A DNA stretch of 64,000 bases from JAFALX01 sp050734185 (lineage in GTDB: Bacteria; Chloroflexota; Dormibacteria; Aeolococcales; Aeolococcaceae). The number at the start of each line of letters is the position of its first letter. The first letter of the stretch is position 1. The notes under the pieces are model-generated. The model saw only the letters and a program-made list of their open reading frames with translations. It searched no databases and was not told the DNA's origin. Positions 9,276 to 17,617 of the stretch are shown piece by piece. The position numbers and the translations under genes were made by a program. Location of the stretch: contig JBOHUE010000157.1 of the NCBI GenBank assembly GCA_050734185.1, positions 1 through 64,000 on the forward strand, read 5' to 3'.

Positions 9276-10027
9276 AGCCGCGCGTCTCGGTGGTCGTTCC
9301 CGTGCACAACGAGGGCGACGGCGTCACTGCGTTTCTCGAGCGACTGTTCGAGGCGCTGTCGCTTCCGGCTGAGGTGCTGTGCGTGTACGACGGCCCCGAG
9401 GACACCACGCTGCCGACGCTGCACCATGTTGCGCAACGCGAGCCGCGCTTGCGCGCCGTGCACAACACGTACGGGCGCGGCCCGGCGAACGCCATCCGCT
9501 TCGGCATCGACAACGCCATCGCGGATGTGGTTGTGGTCACGATGGCGGACGGCAGTGACGATCCGATGCAGATCGACCCCCTCACGCGGCTCGTCGAACG
9601 TGGCGTCGTGGTGGCGTGCGCCTCACGCTACATGCGCGGGGGGCAGCAGGTGGGCGGCCCGTGGCTCAAGGGACGCATCTCGCGCACCGCAGGCGTCTCA
9701 CTGCGGGTGTTCGGCAGAGTCGGGACGCACGACGCCACCAACTCGTTCAAGGCGTATTCGCGAGCGTTCGTGCGCAAGGTCGGCATCGAGTCGGATGCGG
9801 GGTTCGAGATGGGACTCGAGATGGTCGCCAAGGCACGCCGGCTCCGGCTCCCGGTTGCCGAGCTGCCCACCATCTGGCTGGACCGTACGGGCGGTGTGTC
9901 CAACTTCAAGGTGCGCGCGTGGATGCCCCGCTACCTGCGCTGGTACTTGTATGCACTGGGGATGGGCAGGACGGACGCGCGCCGCGGCACGCAGCCGGAC
10001 AGTTCTCTGGAGGCGGCGTCAGAGTGA
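9272..10027 (+). CDS. GT2 glycosyltransferase, polyprenyl-phosphate mannose/glucose synthase-like
   Basis: The 251-residue protein is a GT-A enzyme with VSVVVPVHNEGD at the N-terminus, a MADGSDD donor/metal motif near residue 91, and the run GFEMGLEMVAKARR followed by a DRTGGVSNFK motif, which is typical of dolichol-phosphate mannose synthase (DPM1) relatives. It lacks membrane segments, as do the short DPM1 forms. It probably loads a sugar on a polyprenyl phosphate, the donor that the two GT-C-like membrane proteins upstream would use. It starts at TTG inside the preceding stop (TTGA) and overlaps the epimerase gene by GTGA. Confidence 0.8.
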   Translation: MKPRVSVVVPVHNEGDGVTAFLERLFEALSLPAEVLCVYDGPEDTTLPTLHHVAQREPRLRAVHNTYGRGPANAIRFGIDNAIADVVVVTMADGSDDPMQIDPLTRLVERGVVVACASRYMRGGQQVGGPWLKGRISRTAGVSLRVFGRVGTHDATNSFKAYSRAFVRKVGIESDAGFEMGLEMVAKARRLRLPVAELPTIWLDRTGGVSNFKVRAWMPRYLRWYLYALGMGRTDARRGTQPDSSLEAASE

Positions 10028-11049
10028 GCACAGTCCTTGTCACGGGATCGTCCGGGTTCATCGGCGGGTACGTCGTCGAGGAGCTGCTGGCCCGCGGCCA
10101 CAGTGTGATCGGCATCGACAACGAGTCGAAGTACGGTCCGGTGTCCCGCTCCTACGACCAGCACAGCAACTACCGCCTCATCCGCGGCGATGTCCAGGAC
10201 ACAGCGCTGATGCGCGACGCGCTCGCCGGCTGCGATCACCTCATCGCCGGTGCTGCGATGATCGGCGGGATCTCGTACTTCCACACGTACGCGTATGACC
10301 TCCTCGCAACCAACGAACGAGTGATCGCGTCGACGTGTGACGCAGCCATCGACGCCCATCGGAACGGCAGGCTGCAGAAGGTCACCTACCTCAGCTCGTC
10401 GATGGTCTTCGAGTCCGCCGACCGCTGGCCCTCGTACGAAGGCCAGGAGCTCGAGGTCCCGCCGCCGAAATCGTCGTACGGCTTTCAGAAGCTTGCGGTC
10501 GAGTTCTTCGCGCGCGCGGCGCACCGTCAGTACGAGGTGCCGTTCACGATCGTGCGCCCCTTCAACTGCGTCGGCGTGGGCGAGGGACGGGCGCTCGGCG
10601 AGGTCGAGATCCTGAGCGGCAACGTGAAGCTGGCGATGAGCCACGTCGTGCCCGACCTGGTGCAAAAGGTGTTGAAGGGGCAGGATCCGCTGCACCTCCT
10701 CGGCGACGGCAGCCAGGTGCGTCACTACACGTACGGCGGCGACCTGGCCAAGGGCATCGTCACCGCGATGGAGAGTCCTGCGGCGCTCAACGAGGACTTC
10801 AACCTCTCGACGCGCGACTCGACGACGGTGCTCGAGTTGGCCGAACAGATCTGGCGGCGGGTCCGGGGTGACGCGGTGCCGTTTCGCTACGTGTCGGATC
10901 CACCGTTCGAGTACGACGTGCAGCGCCGCGTCCCCGCGGTGGACAAGGCGGAGCGTGTCCTGGGGTTCGAGGCCACCACCACGCTCGATGAGATGCTCGA
11001 CGAGGTGGTGCCGTGGATCGAGAGCGCCGTGGCAGCCGGCGCCATCTGA
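10024..11049 (+). CDS. NAD-dependent nucleotide-sugar epimerase/dehydratase (extended SDR)
   Basis: The 341-residue protein starts at GTG within the GTGA overlap with the GT2 gene; the frame is open further upstream, but that part is antiparallel to no known domain and is only a shadow of the GT2 gene. TGSSGFIGG at residues 7–15 is the NAD-binding glycine motif and Tyr152...Lys156 (YGFQK) is the SDR catalytic pair, preceded by a SSS segment. This fits UDP-glucose 4-epimerase-like enzymes or dehydratases. It ends one base before the convergent Wzt stop at 11051. Confidence 0.85.
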   Translation: MSTVLVTGSSGFIGGYVVEELLARGHSVIGIDNESKYGPVSRSYDQHSNYRLIRGDVQDTALMRDALAGCDHLIAGAAMIGGISYFHTYAYDLLATNERVIASTCDAAIDAHRNGRLQKVTYLSSSMVFESADRWPSYEGQELEVPPPKSSYGFQKLAVEFFARAAHRQYEVPFTIVRPFNCVGVGEGRALGEVEILSGNVKLAMSHVVPDLVQKVLKGQDPLHLLGDGSQVRHYTYGGDLAKGIVTAMESPAALNEDFNLSTRDSTTVLELAEQIWRRVRGDAVPFRYVSDPPFEYDVQRRVPAVDKAERVLGFEATTTLDEMLDEVVPWIESAVAAGAI

Positions 11050-11050
11050 T

Positions 11051-12340
11051 TCAGGCCGGCTGTGCGCTGCCGATGACCGCGTCGTCGGCCCGCGGCGCCT
11101 GGGTCGCGAACACCTCCCAGTCGAGACCCAAATCGTACTGGCCGGGCCGTCCCAGGTCATCGTTGACGCGGAACTCGAAGGATTGGTCCAGCCAGTCGTA
11201 AACGGTGGAGCCGGACTCGTTGTGCAGTCCGATGGTGGCGCGGTAGGTCCCCGTGAGGAACCGCAGTGCGTCGAGCTTGAACCGGAACACCGCGCCCTGG
11301 CCCGCCCGCAGCTGCGGCACCACGACGTTCGCCAGCTTCGTGTTGATGCCGCCGATGATCGAACCGTCGGCGCGATGCAGGCCGATGCCGACAATGGTGT
11401 CAGACACGTCGCGGTTGGCCTCGGCGGTGATCTGGATCGTCATCGGCTCACCGGTGGTGAAGCTGACGTGCGGTTCGCCGTCGGCGCCGAGAAACCGCAC
11501 GCTCTGCACGCGAATATCGCCGCTGCCCCAACGGCTGTCGCTGGGGCGGACATCGCTCAGGTCGACCAGGCTGCCACCGGACTCACGCCGCTCGTCGTCC
11601 TGCAGCTGGCCGATCAGCCGGTGATACCGAGCGGTCACGTCGGCGGCGTGCCCGTCCTCGACCACCTTGCCGTGCTCGAGCATGATCGCGCGGTCAGCGT
11701 AGAGCTCGACCGAGCTGAGGTCATGCGTCACCAGGACGATGGTGCGTCCCTGGCGGCGGTAGTCGTTGAAGACGTCAAGGCATTTCGCCTGAAACCGCGC
11801 ATCACCGACGGCGAGCACCTCGTCCATCAGAAGAATGGCCGCGTTCGCCTGGATGGCGACAGTGAACGCGAGGCGTACATGCATGCCCGATGAGAAGTTC
11901 TTCAGCTTCGTGTCGGCGAACTGATCGAGCTCGGCGAAGTGCAGCATCTCCTCCATGCGAGCCGAGAGGTCGCGTCGCGCGAGGCCGAGGATCGCGCCGT
12001 TGAGGAGCACGTTCTCGCGCGCCGTGAGCTCGGGATTGAAGCCCACGCCGAGCTCGAGAAAGGGCGACAGCTTGCCGTTGATTACCACTTTTCCGGTGGT
12101 CGGACGGTAGATGCGTGCCAGCATCTTCAGCAGCGTCGACTTGCCGGAGCCGTTGCGCCCGATGATGCCCATGAACTCGCCCTCGTGCACGTCGAAGCTC
12201 ACGTCGTCGACCGCCAGAAGCGGGCGATATCGCGAGGTGCTGCGCATGTGCACCACGCGGTGCTTGAGGGTGGCGCTCTTGTCGAGCGGTATGCGAAACC
12301 GCTTGGTCACGTGGCTGGCGGAGAGGGCGAGGTCGCTCAC
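11051..12340 (-). CDS. wzt: polysaccharide ABC transporter ATP-binding protein with Wzt-type carbohydrate-binding tail
   Basis: The start is the GTG at 12340, inside a GTGA overlap with the permease stop; the frame stays open upstream but only as a shadow of the permease. The 429-residue protein has Walker A GRNGSGKST (61–69), the signature FSSGM (149–153) and Walker B with LLMDE (170–174). After the ATPase, residues of about 265–400 form a beta-rich domain like the C-terminal domain of E. coli O9a Wzt, which recognises the glycan to be exported. This suggests that export is gated by a terminal glycan feature. Confidence 0.9.
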   Translation of the reverse strand: MSDLALSASHVTKRFRIPLDKSATLKHRVVHMRSTSRYRPLLAVDDVSFDVHEGEFMGIIGRNGSGKSTLLKMLARIYRPTTGKVVINGKLSPFLELGVGFNPELTARENVLLNGAILGLARRDLSARMEEMLHFAELDQFADTKLKNFSSGMHVRLAFTVAIQANAAILLMDEVLAVGDARFQAKCLDVFNDYRRQGRTIVLVTHDLSSVELYADRAIMLEHGKVVEDGHAADVTARYHRLIGQLQDDERRESGGSLVDLSDVRPSDSRWGSGDIRVQSVRFLGADGEPHVSFTTGEPMTIQITAEANRDVSDTIVGIGLHRADGSIIGGINTKLANVVVPQLRAGQGAVFRFKLDALRFLTGTYRATIGLHNESGSTVYDWLDQSFEFRVNDDLGRPGQYDLGLDWEVFATQAPRADDAVIGSAQPA

Positions 12341-13167
12341 AGGCTTTCGGCGAACGTCGGTGATAGCCAGCGGAACGTGAAGAGGCCCAGGACCAATAGC
12401 CCGATCGACAATGCAACCGGCACGGCGGCGAGAGCGTGGACCGACGCGATGCTGGACGCTGCGTCGGGCACGACGATGACGTGGCGCACGTCCTCGATGA
12501 TCTGTGCGACCGGGTTGATGAAGAACAGGCCGTGGAAGCGCACCGGGACCAGCGTGATGGGGTACACGATCCCCGACGCGTAGAAGATGACCTGCGTGAG
12601 GATCTCCCAGATGTGTCCCAGATCGCGATAGAACACGAACAGCGAAGCGAGCAAGAGCGAGAGTCCGAGCGAGAGCACGTAGAGCTCGAGCACGAGCGGA
12701 ATCGCAAACAGTGAGCGAAGCCCGAGCTGGAGATGCCCCAACGGTGCAGCCACGACGACGATGAGCGTGAGGTTGATGACGAACGTCATCGCGGCGGTCA
12801 TCGACGAGGCCACCACCAGTACCCAGCGCGGGAAAAACGCCTTCTGGATGAGACCGGGGTTGCCGGCGATCGAGCTCATCGCGGTGCCCGTGCACTCGGT
12901 GAAGAACGTGAAGATGACGATGCCGACCAGAAGTTGCACGGCAAACTCGTGCGCACGCTGTTTGAACAGCACCACGAAGATTGCGTACATGATGCTGAAC
13001 AGCATCGCCGGCTTCAGCAGCGACCAGAGATAGCCCAGCACGGACCCCGTGTACTTGAGCTTGAACTGCGTCCAGGCGAGCTCTCGAATCAGCGCGGCGT
13101 TGCGGGCGAAATCCGAGAAGCGGTCCGCCACCGGTGGGCGCGCGCCCACTCGTGCGAGCACACTCAT
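12337..13167 (-). CDS. wzm: polysaccharide ABC-2 transporter permease
   Basis: This 276-residue protein has an N-terminal amphipathic segment, LAWTQFKLKYTGSVLGYLWS at the start of the membrane domain, and six hydrophobic helices, as in the ABC-2 permeases Wzm, TagG and RfbA. With the adjacent Wzt-like ATPase it would export an undecaprenyl-linked polysaccharide across the cytoplasmic membrane. The ATPase gene overlaps it by four bases. A TACACT hexamer stands nine bases before its ATG, so the pair likely has its own promoter. Confidence 0.9.
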   Translation of the reverse strand: MSVLARVGARPPVADRFSDFARNAALIRELAWTQFKLKYTGSVLGYLWSLLKPAMLFSIMYAIFVVLFKQRAHEFAVQLLVGIVIFTFFTECTGTAMSSIAGNPGLIQKAFFPRWVLVVASSMTAAMTFVINLTLIVVVAAPLGHLQLGLRSLFAIPLVLELYVLSLGLSLLLASLFVFYRDLGHIWEILTQVIFYASGIVYPITLVPVRFHGLFFINPVAQIIEDVRHVIVVPDAASSIASVHALAAVPVALSIGLLVLGLFTFRWLSPTFAESL

Positions 13168-13176
13168 GGCGGGCCA

Positions 13177-13182
13177 AGTGTA
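13177..13182 (-). promoter_or_regulatory. −10 element for the wzm/wzt unit
   Basis: TACACT on the minus strand, nine bases before the ATG at 13167, inside the 24-base gap after the methyltransferase gene. Fits a leaderless start. Confidence 0.4.
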
Positions 13183-13191
13183 CCAGGCAGG

Positions 13192-14403
13192 CTATTCGGG
13201 AGCAGCCGGCGCATGAGCGATCACCGCGTAGTCCTGCGGACCGAACAACACGTCGTTGAGCCGCGACAGCGCGACATTGATGTTCGTCGCCCACTCGGGA
13301 ACGTCGCCGTCCGGCAGCAGCGGCAGATGGTATGCGGACGCCGGCGCGAAGTACCGAATCTCGACGTCGCGAAAGCCGGCTCGCTCGCAGAGAAAGATCA
13401 ACAGCAGCGGGTGCAGCGGGCGCACGTGCGTGGGGTCGAGCACATACGAGTTGCCGAGCACGATGAGCGACGAAGGATTCGGTGTCTCGGCGATGAAGAC
13501 GCCGCCGGGCTTGAGCCGCGAGACGGCGAGCTCGAGCAGCTCGAGCAGCTGCTCGAGCTGGAGATGCTCCACCACCTGCATGGAGACGACTGCACCGTAC
13601 GTGTTCGGCGGAGCCATGCGCAGAGTGTCCACCGCGTCTGCCAGGCGAACGTTGCGGCCGAGCGCTGTCGCTTCGGCAACTGCGTCCGCACTCAGGTCGA
13701 CACCTTCGGCGTCGATTCCTTCCGCCGCGAGCAGAGCCACGAGCTCACCCCGGCCGCATCCGACATCAATGACCGGGGCGTGATTGCGCAACACGCTGAG
13801 ATAGCGTTCGCGCTGCGCGCCGGTGATCGTGTCCGAGTCGCCGCGGAACCGCCGCTCGAAGCCGGCGTAATCGAACCCGCTCGATCCCGCAGGCATCGGG
13901 GCAGCCGCCGCCGCGGCCGGAGCCGTCGCACTCGGAGGCTCCGGCGTGGATTGCATGATCCGCCGCGTCCGCCGGTCGATGTCGTTGATGCGCTGGCGCA
14001 GCTCGCCCATGCGCACGCTCGCCCCCGAGAGCCCAGCGGTGGGCGCTATCGCGTCGCCGAGGTCGTTGAGAACGGCGAGCAGCGACCGCATCTCGGCCTT
14101 GTGCAGCTCCTGGTTGATCGTCAGCTCGCGCACCTGTCGCTCCGAGTCGCGCAGCGAGGCCCCGAGCTCCTGCTCGGCACTCGCCACCGCGGTGTGCGCT
14201 GCTGCCTCAGCTGCGCCGTCGACGTACCACGCGATGCCGCGCCGGATTACACGCTTCAGCTGCGTCTTGGCAGCACCCAGTGGGGGCAGCGGCCGGCGCG
14301 CCGGGACCACATCGGGCGCGGCGTCGGTGGGACGGGTGACCGCCATGCGTTGCCGCAGGCGTTCGAACGCCTCGGGGTCGAGATACGCGGGCCGTCTTCG
14401 CAT
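13192..14403 (-). CDS. SAM-dependent methyltransferase with N-terminal coiled-coil region
   Basis: The 403-residue protein has a basic LPPL...LKRVIRRGIAWY stretch (about residues 39–60), then a long helical, probably coiled-coil part (about 65–150), an Ala/Pro linker, and a class I methyltransferase domain with VIDVGCGRGE at 211–220 and an acidic GVDLS soon after. Enzymes of this layout methylate sugar residues or cap glycan chains and often use the coiled coil to bind partners or measure chain length. Next to a Wzt with a glycan-binding tail, a chain-terminating methyltransferase is plausible but inferred. Its start abuts the stop of the upstream gene. Confidence 0.75.
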   Translation of the reverse strand: MRRRPAYLDPEAFERLRQRMAVTRPTDAAPDVVPARRPLPPLGAAKTQLKRVIRRGIAWYVDGAAEAAAHTAVASAEQELGASLRDSERQVRELTINQELHKAEMRSLLAVLNDLGDAIAPTAGLSGASVRMGELRQRINDIDRRTRRIMQSTPEPPSATAPAAAAAAPMPAGSSGFDYAGFERRFRGDSDTITGAQRERYLSVLRNHAPVIDVGCGRGELVALLAAEGIDAEGVDLSADAVAEATALGRNVRLADAVDTLRMAPPNTYGAVVSMQVVEHLQLEQLLELLELAVSRLKPGGVFIAETPNPSSLIVLGNSYVLDPTHVRPLHPLLLIFLCERAGFRDVEIRYFAPASAYHLPLLPDGDVPEWATNINVALSRLNDVLFGPQDYAVIAHAPAAPE

Positions 14404-15267
14404 TCAGGACGCGACCACAAACGGTTTGAGCGCGAGGCGAGCACGTCGACGGACCATCGCCGATTCCGGGGTGTTCAATGCGTCGAGCGCTGACTCGACG
14501 CGCATCAGCGAAAGCAATTCGGGCGAGCCGAGCAGGCCGAGCGCGGTCGCGACCCGGGCGCCGACGTTGCGGCGACCGCGACTCGACTCGATCAACCGCC
14601 GCCCCGAGCGGCTGAGCGCGGCGGCCCGAGGCATATCGCCCGCGACGTGCAGCGCGAGGTCGGCGAGCTGGTCGTCGAACCCGACCTCGACGTCGACACC
14701 CGGGCGCGCCCCGATGCGCTCGGCCGAGAGGCTGTCGGTGACGGTCGGCGCGGCCCACGCCAGCGCCTGCGTGAGCCCCTCGCCGATCGCAATGCATGCA
14801 GAACAGACGGTCAGCGCCGGCGCCAGCCCGCCGGCGGGGATGCTGTCCGTGCGCAGATCGACGACCATGCGCTCGGGCAGGCCCTCGCGGCGGCGGATTC
14901 GCGCCCGGACAAACGGGGCCACCGGAGGGATCGCGTCGACATCGATGCCGCCGTCCGGGGGGATCAGGACGGCGCTGCGGTCGCGGGCAAGGTCGGCGTC
15001 GCCCGTGAGGAGCAGCGTCGCGGGCACCCCCACGGCACTGTCGGGATCCTCGTCGTCGATCCACATGGCAACGGGCTTGCCCGAACTCAGCGCCGCCGCC
15101 AGGCCGAGCGCGCGTGGTGAGGAGGCGATGTAGGCAGCCGGGACACTCTCAGGCTCGACGAACAGCGGTGTCGCCCAGCGGCCGAGCTCGCGCAGCAGCC
15201 AGGCGAAATTCGGAGGGGGATCGGGCGCCGCGAGCACGCCGAGCAGCGGCAGCTGCGGGGAGCTCAT
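14404..15267 (-). CDS. uncharacterised protein, possible degenerate GT4-like glycosyltransferase
   Basis: The 287-residue product is Ala/Leu/Arg-rich without membrane segments or a signal peptide. Its domain order recalls a glycosyltransferase: an N-terminal alternating beta/alpha part, and a later segment with AIGEGLTQALAWAAPTV and ADLALHVAGD, which looks like the acceptor/donor site region of GT4 enzymes but without the usual E(x)7E motif. It sits with no gap before the methyltransferase gene and overlaps the upstream GT4 gene by four bases, so it belongs to the glycan operon. Catalytic activity is not supported by any clear motif. Confidence 0.55.
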   Translation of the reverse strand: MSSPQLPLLGVLAAPDPPPNFAWLLRELGRWATPLFVEPESVPAAYIASSPRALGLAAALSSGKPVAMWIDDEDPDSAVGVPATLLLTGDADLARDRSAVLIPPDGGIDVDAIPPVAPFVRARIRRREGLPERMVVDLRTDSIPAGGLAPALTVCSACIAIGEGLTQALAWAAPTVTDSLSAERIGARPGVDVEVGFDDQLADLALHVAGDMPRAAALSRSGRRLIESSRGRRNVGARVATALGLLGSPELLSLMRVESALDALNTPESAMVRRRARLALKPFVVAS

Positions 15268-16331
15268 CCGGCCAGCCGGCCCGCTGCCCGCGAAGCTCCC
15301 AGGAGCGCGTCGACGACGTCGTCCCAGTTGAGTCCGTTGGCGCGCCGCCGTCCCGCCTCGCCCAGGCGGCGCGCCAGATCGCGATCCGCGTCCAGACGCG
15401 CGATCGCCTCGGCAACGTGGTCAGGGCTCCCGTCGGTCACCAGGCCGGTCACGCCGTCCTCGACCCACTCGAGGACACCGCCGGAGTCGCGAGCGGTGAT
15501 CACCGGCTTGCCGGAGAGGAACGCCTGCAGCGTCACGTAGCCGTAGTCCTCCTCGTGAGGCAGGTAGACGACGGCGAGCGCGCCGGCAAATCGAGCGATG
15601 AGATCCTCGTCGTCGAGAAAGCCGGTGATCTCCAGCCGGGGTCCAAGCCGCAGGCGCTCGGCGGCGGCGCGGATCGCGGGTTCCAGCGACCCGGGACCGG
15701 TGAGCACGCCGCGGACGCCCGAGGGACACCGCGCCAGCGCCTCGACCAGCAGCTGCGGGCGCTTGTTGCGCTCGAGGCGCATCGGGGCGAACACGTAGTC
15801 GCCAAAGGGCCCGGAGTGCAGTCGATCGGACAGGGGTGGCGGATGGTACAGGGGTGTCGAGCCGAGCCCGTTGAAACGCAGCAGCCGCTCGCTGACGACG
15901 TGCGAGGTGGTGAACACGCGCTCCGCCTCCTCGAGGGCTCGCGTGTCCCAGTCCGTCATCACCTGCTGCGCCTCGAGCGAGTCGTCGTCGGTGCCGATGT
16001 CCGACCACGACGAATCGGCCGCGTCATAGAGCGCCCGATGTTGGTGAAAGAGCCACACAACCTTGTCGGGATGCGTCGCGAAGTACGAGGGAAAGTTCGT
16101 GCAGATGACGAGGTCGGCGTCAAGTGGGAGCAGACGCCACGCAAGCGCAGCGTCAAAGATCCGCACTCTGTCCCACGCGACCGGCAGTCTGACAAGCTCC
16201 GCCTCATGCCGGGCCCTGCCGAGCGCGGTCACGAGGTTCTCCATGTGCATCTCGGCGCCACCGCGCATGAACGGCTTTTGCGCCCCGCAAACGAGAATCC
16301 GCATCCTGCTCTCTGTACTCGCGGGCATCAT
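15264..16331 (-). CDS. GT4 family glycosyltransferase
   Basis: The protein (about 355 residues from the chosen start) opens with MRILVCGAQKPFMRGGAE, the usual GT4 N-terminus, and has a C-terminal Rossmann lobe with YVFAPMRLERNKRPQLLVEA and the E(x)7E-type segment EEDYGYVTLQAFLSGKPVI. The start at 16331 is chosen because GGAAAG lies five bases upstream; ATG at 16304, right before MRIL, is an alternative. The frame is open to 16487 but would run into the divergent GT4 gene. It leads the operon through to the methyltransferase gene. Confidence 0.8.
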   Translation of the reverse strand: MMPASTESRMRILVCGAQKPFMRGGAEMHMENLVTALGRARHEAELVRLPVAWDRVRIFDAALAWRLLPLDADLVICTNFPSYFATHPDKVVWLFHQHRALYDAADSSWSDIGTDDDSLEAQQVMTDWDTRALEEAERVFTTSHVVSERLLRFNGLGSTPLYHPPPLSDRLHSGPFGDYVFAPMRLERNKRPQLLVEALARCPSGVRGVLTGPGSLEPAIRAAAERLRLGPRLEITGFLDDEDLIARFAGALAVVYLPHEEDYGYVTLQAFLSGKPVITARDSGGVLEWVEDGVTGLVTDGSPDHVAEAIARLDADRDLARRLGEAGRRRANGLNWDDVVDALLGASRAAGRLAG

Positions 16332-16375
16332 AGAGACTTTCCGCGTCAGCGGTGCACAATCCAGAGGAACCAGTG

Positions 16376-17617
16376 GTGAACGAATCTCGCCCCTACGGCC
16401 GCATCGGCTTCGTGGCCCCGCGGTTCGGCGAACGCGTCGTGGGCGGCGCCGAAGCCGTGCTGCGCGAGGTGGCGCAGGGCTTTGCACGCCGGGGCTGGGA
16501 TGTCGAGGTCCTCACCACCTGCGCGCGAGACCACTTCACGTGGGCAAACGAATACGCGCCGGGGACGGAGCGAGTCGGAGATCTCACGGTGCGGCGATTT
16601 CCCGCGGTGGTGTCAACCGCTCGCAGGGACCGCGCGCGCATCGAAGCGGCCATCCTCGCTGGCGACACGGTGAGCGTCGAGGACCAGCAGTGCTGGGTGA
16701 ACGACGACCTGCGAGTCCCCGAGCTGTTCCATCATCTCGTCGACCACGCTCAGGACTATCGCGCGCTCGTGTTCGCTCCGTACATGTTCTGGACGACGTT
16801 CGCGGGCGCGCAGGTGGCTCCCGAACGCAGCATCTTGATGCCCTGTCTGCACGATGAGGCCTATGCCCGGCTCGACATCTTCCAGCCGGTGTTCTCCGGA
16901 TGCGCAGGCGCGTGGTTTCTCTCCGACCCCGAGCATGCGCTCGCGCATCGTCTGTTCACCGTCCCCGGCCGCCATGAGGTCGTGGGCTCGGGCGTGCGCG
17001 TGCCTGCGACCTATCAGCCGGAACGCTTTCGCGAGCGACACGGCATCCGCGACCGCTTCGTGCTGTTCGCAGGGCGCCGCGAGGGTGGTAAGGGCTGGGA
17101 GCTGATGCTCGACGCATTCGCCCGCGCCGTGCAACGGCATTCGCTTCCCTTCTCGCTGGTGACGATGGGCACCGGCATCGTGCATCCACCGGAGTCGATC
17201 CGCGACCGGGTGATCGATCTGGGATTCCTCGACGACGAGGACCGCGACGACGCCTTCGCGGCGGCCGATGCATACATTCAGCCCTCACCGCATGAGAGCT
17301 TCTCGCGAACCATCATGGAGGCCTGGCTGGCGGGAACGCTGGTCATCGCCAACGGCGCCAGTGAGGTTGTTCGCTGGCACTGTGATCGGTCCGGAGCGGG
17401 GCTGACGTACGACGACGACGTTGAGCTCGGTCAGTGTCTCGCGTTCGCCGCAGAGTCACCGCAGAGCGCAGCGGCACTGGCCGGCCGCGGACGCGCATAC
17501 GTCCTGGCGCATTACGCGCCCGACGCGGTGTTGCAGCGGCAGGAGGACACAATCCTCAGCTGGTTTCCCGCGACCGGCTCGGTGCCGGCCCAACGGCCCG
17601 ATGAGGCGATTGCGTGA
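16376..17617 (+). CDS. GT4 family glycosyltransferase
   Basis: The protein (about 413 residues) begins VNESRPYGRIGFVAPRFGERVVGGAE, with the glycine-rich acceptor loop of GT4 enzymes, and has a donor lobe with FVLFAGRREGGKGWELML and PSPHESFSRTIMEAWLAGT as the E(x)7E region. The GTG at 16376 is preferred since AGAGGA lies seven to eight bases upstream; GTG at 16352 has no ribosome binding site. It is divergent from the GT4 gene on the other strand and overlaps the next GT4 gene by GTGA, making a co-translated pair. Confidence 0.8.
   Translation: MNESRPYGRIGFVAPRFGERVVGGAEAVLREVAQGFARRGWDVEVLTTCARDHFTWANEYAPGTERVGDLTVRRFPAVVSTARRDRARIEAAILAGDTVSVEDQQCWVNDDLRVPELFHHLVDHAQDYRALVFAPYMFWTTFAGAQVAPERSILMPCLHDEAYARLDIFQPVFSGCAGAWFLSDPEHALAHRLFTVPGRHEVVGSGVRVPATYQPERFRERHGIRDRFVLFAGRREGGKGWELMLDAFARAVQRHSLPFSLVTMGTGIVHPPESIRDRVIDLGFLDDEDRDDAFAAADAYIQPSPHESFSRTIMEAWLAGTLVIANGASEVVRWHCDRSGAGLTYDDDVELGQCLAFAAESPQSAAALAGRGRAYVLAHYAPDAVLQRQEDTILSWFPATGSVPAQRPDEAIA

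Noticed and set aside
9931..11394. 487-residue open frame antisense to the epimerase gene
   Set aside because: The epimerase has its glycine motif and YxxxK pair in the other strand; the antisense frame shows none.
12733..14493. 586-residue open frame antisense to the permease and methyltransferase genes
   Set aside because: Both opposite genes have full domain motifs; this frame is their mirror.
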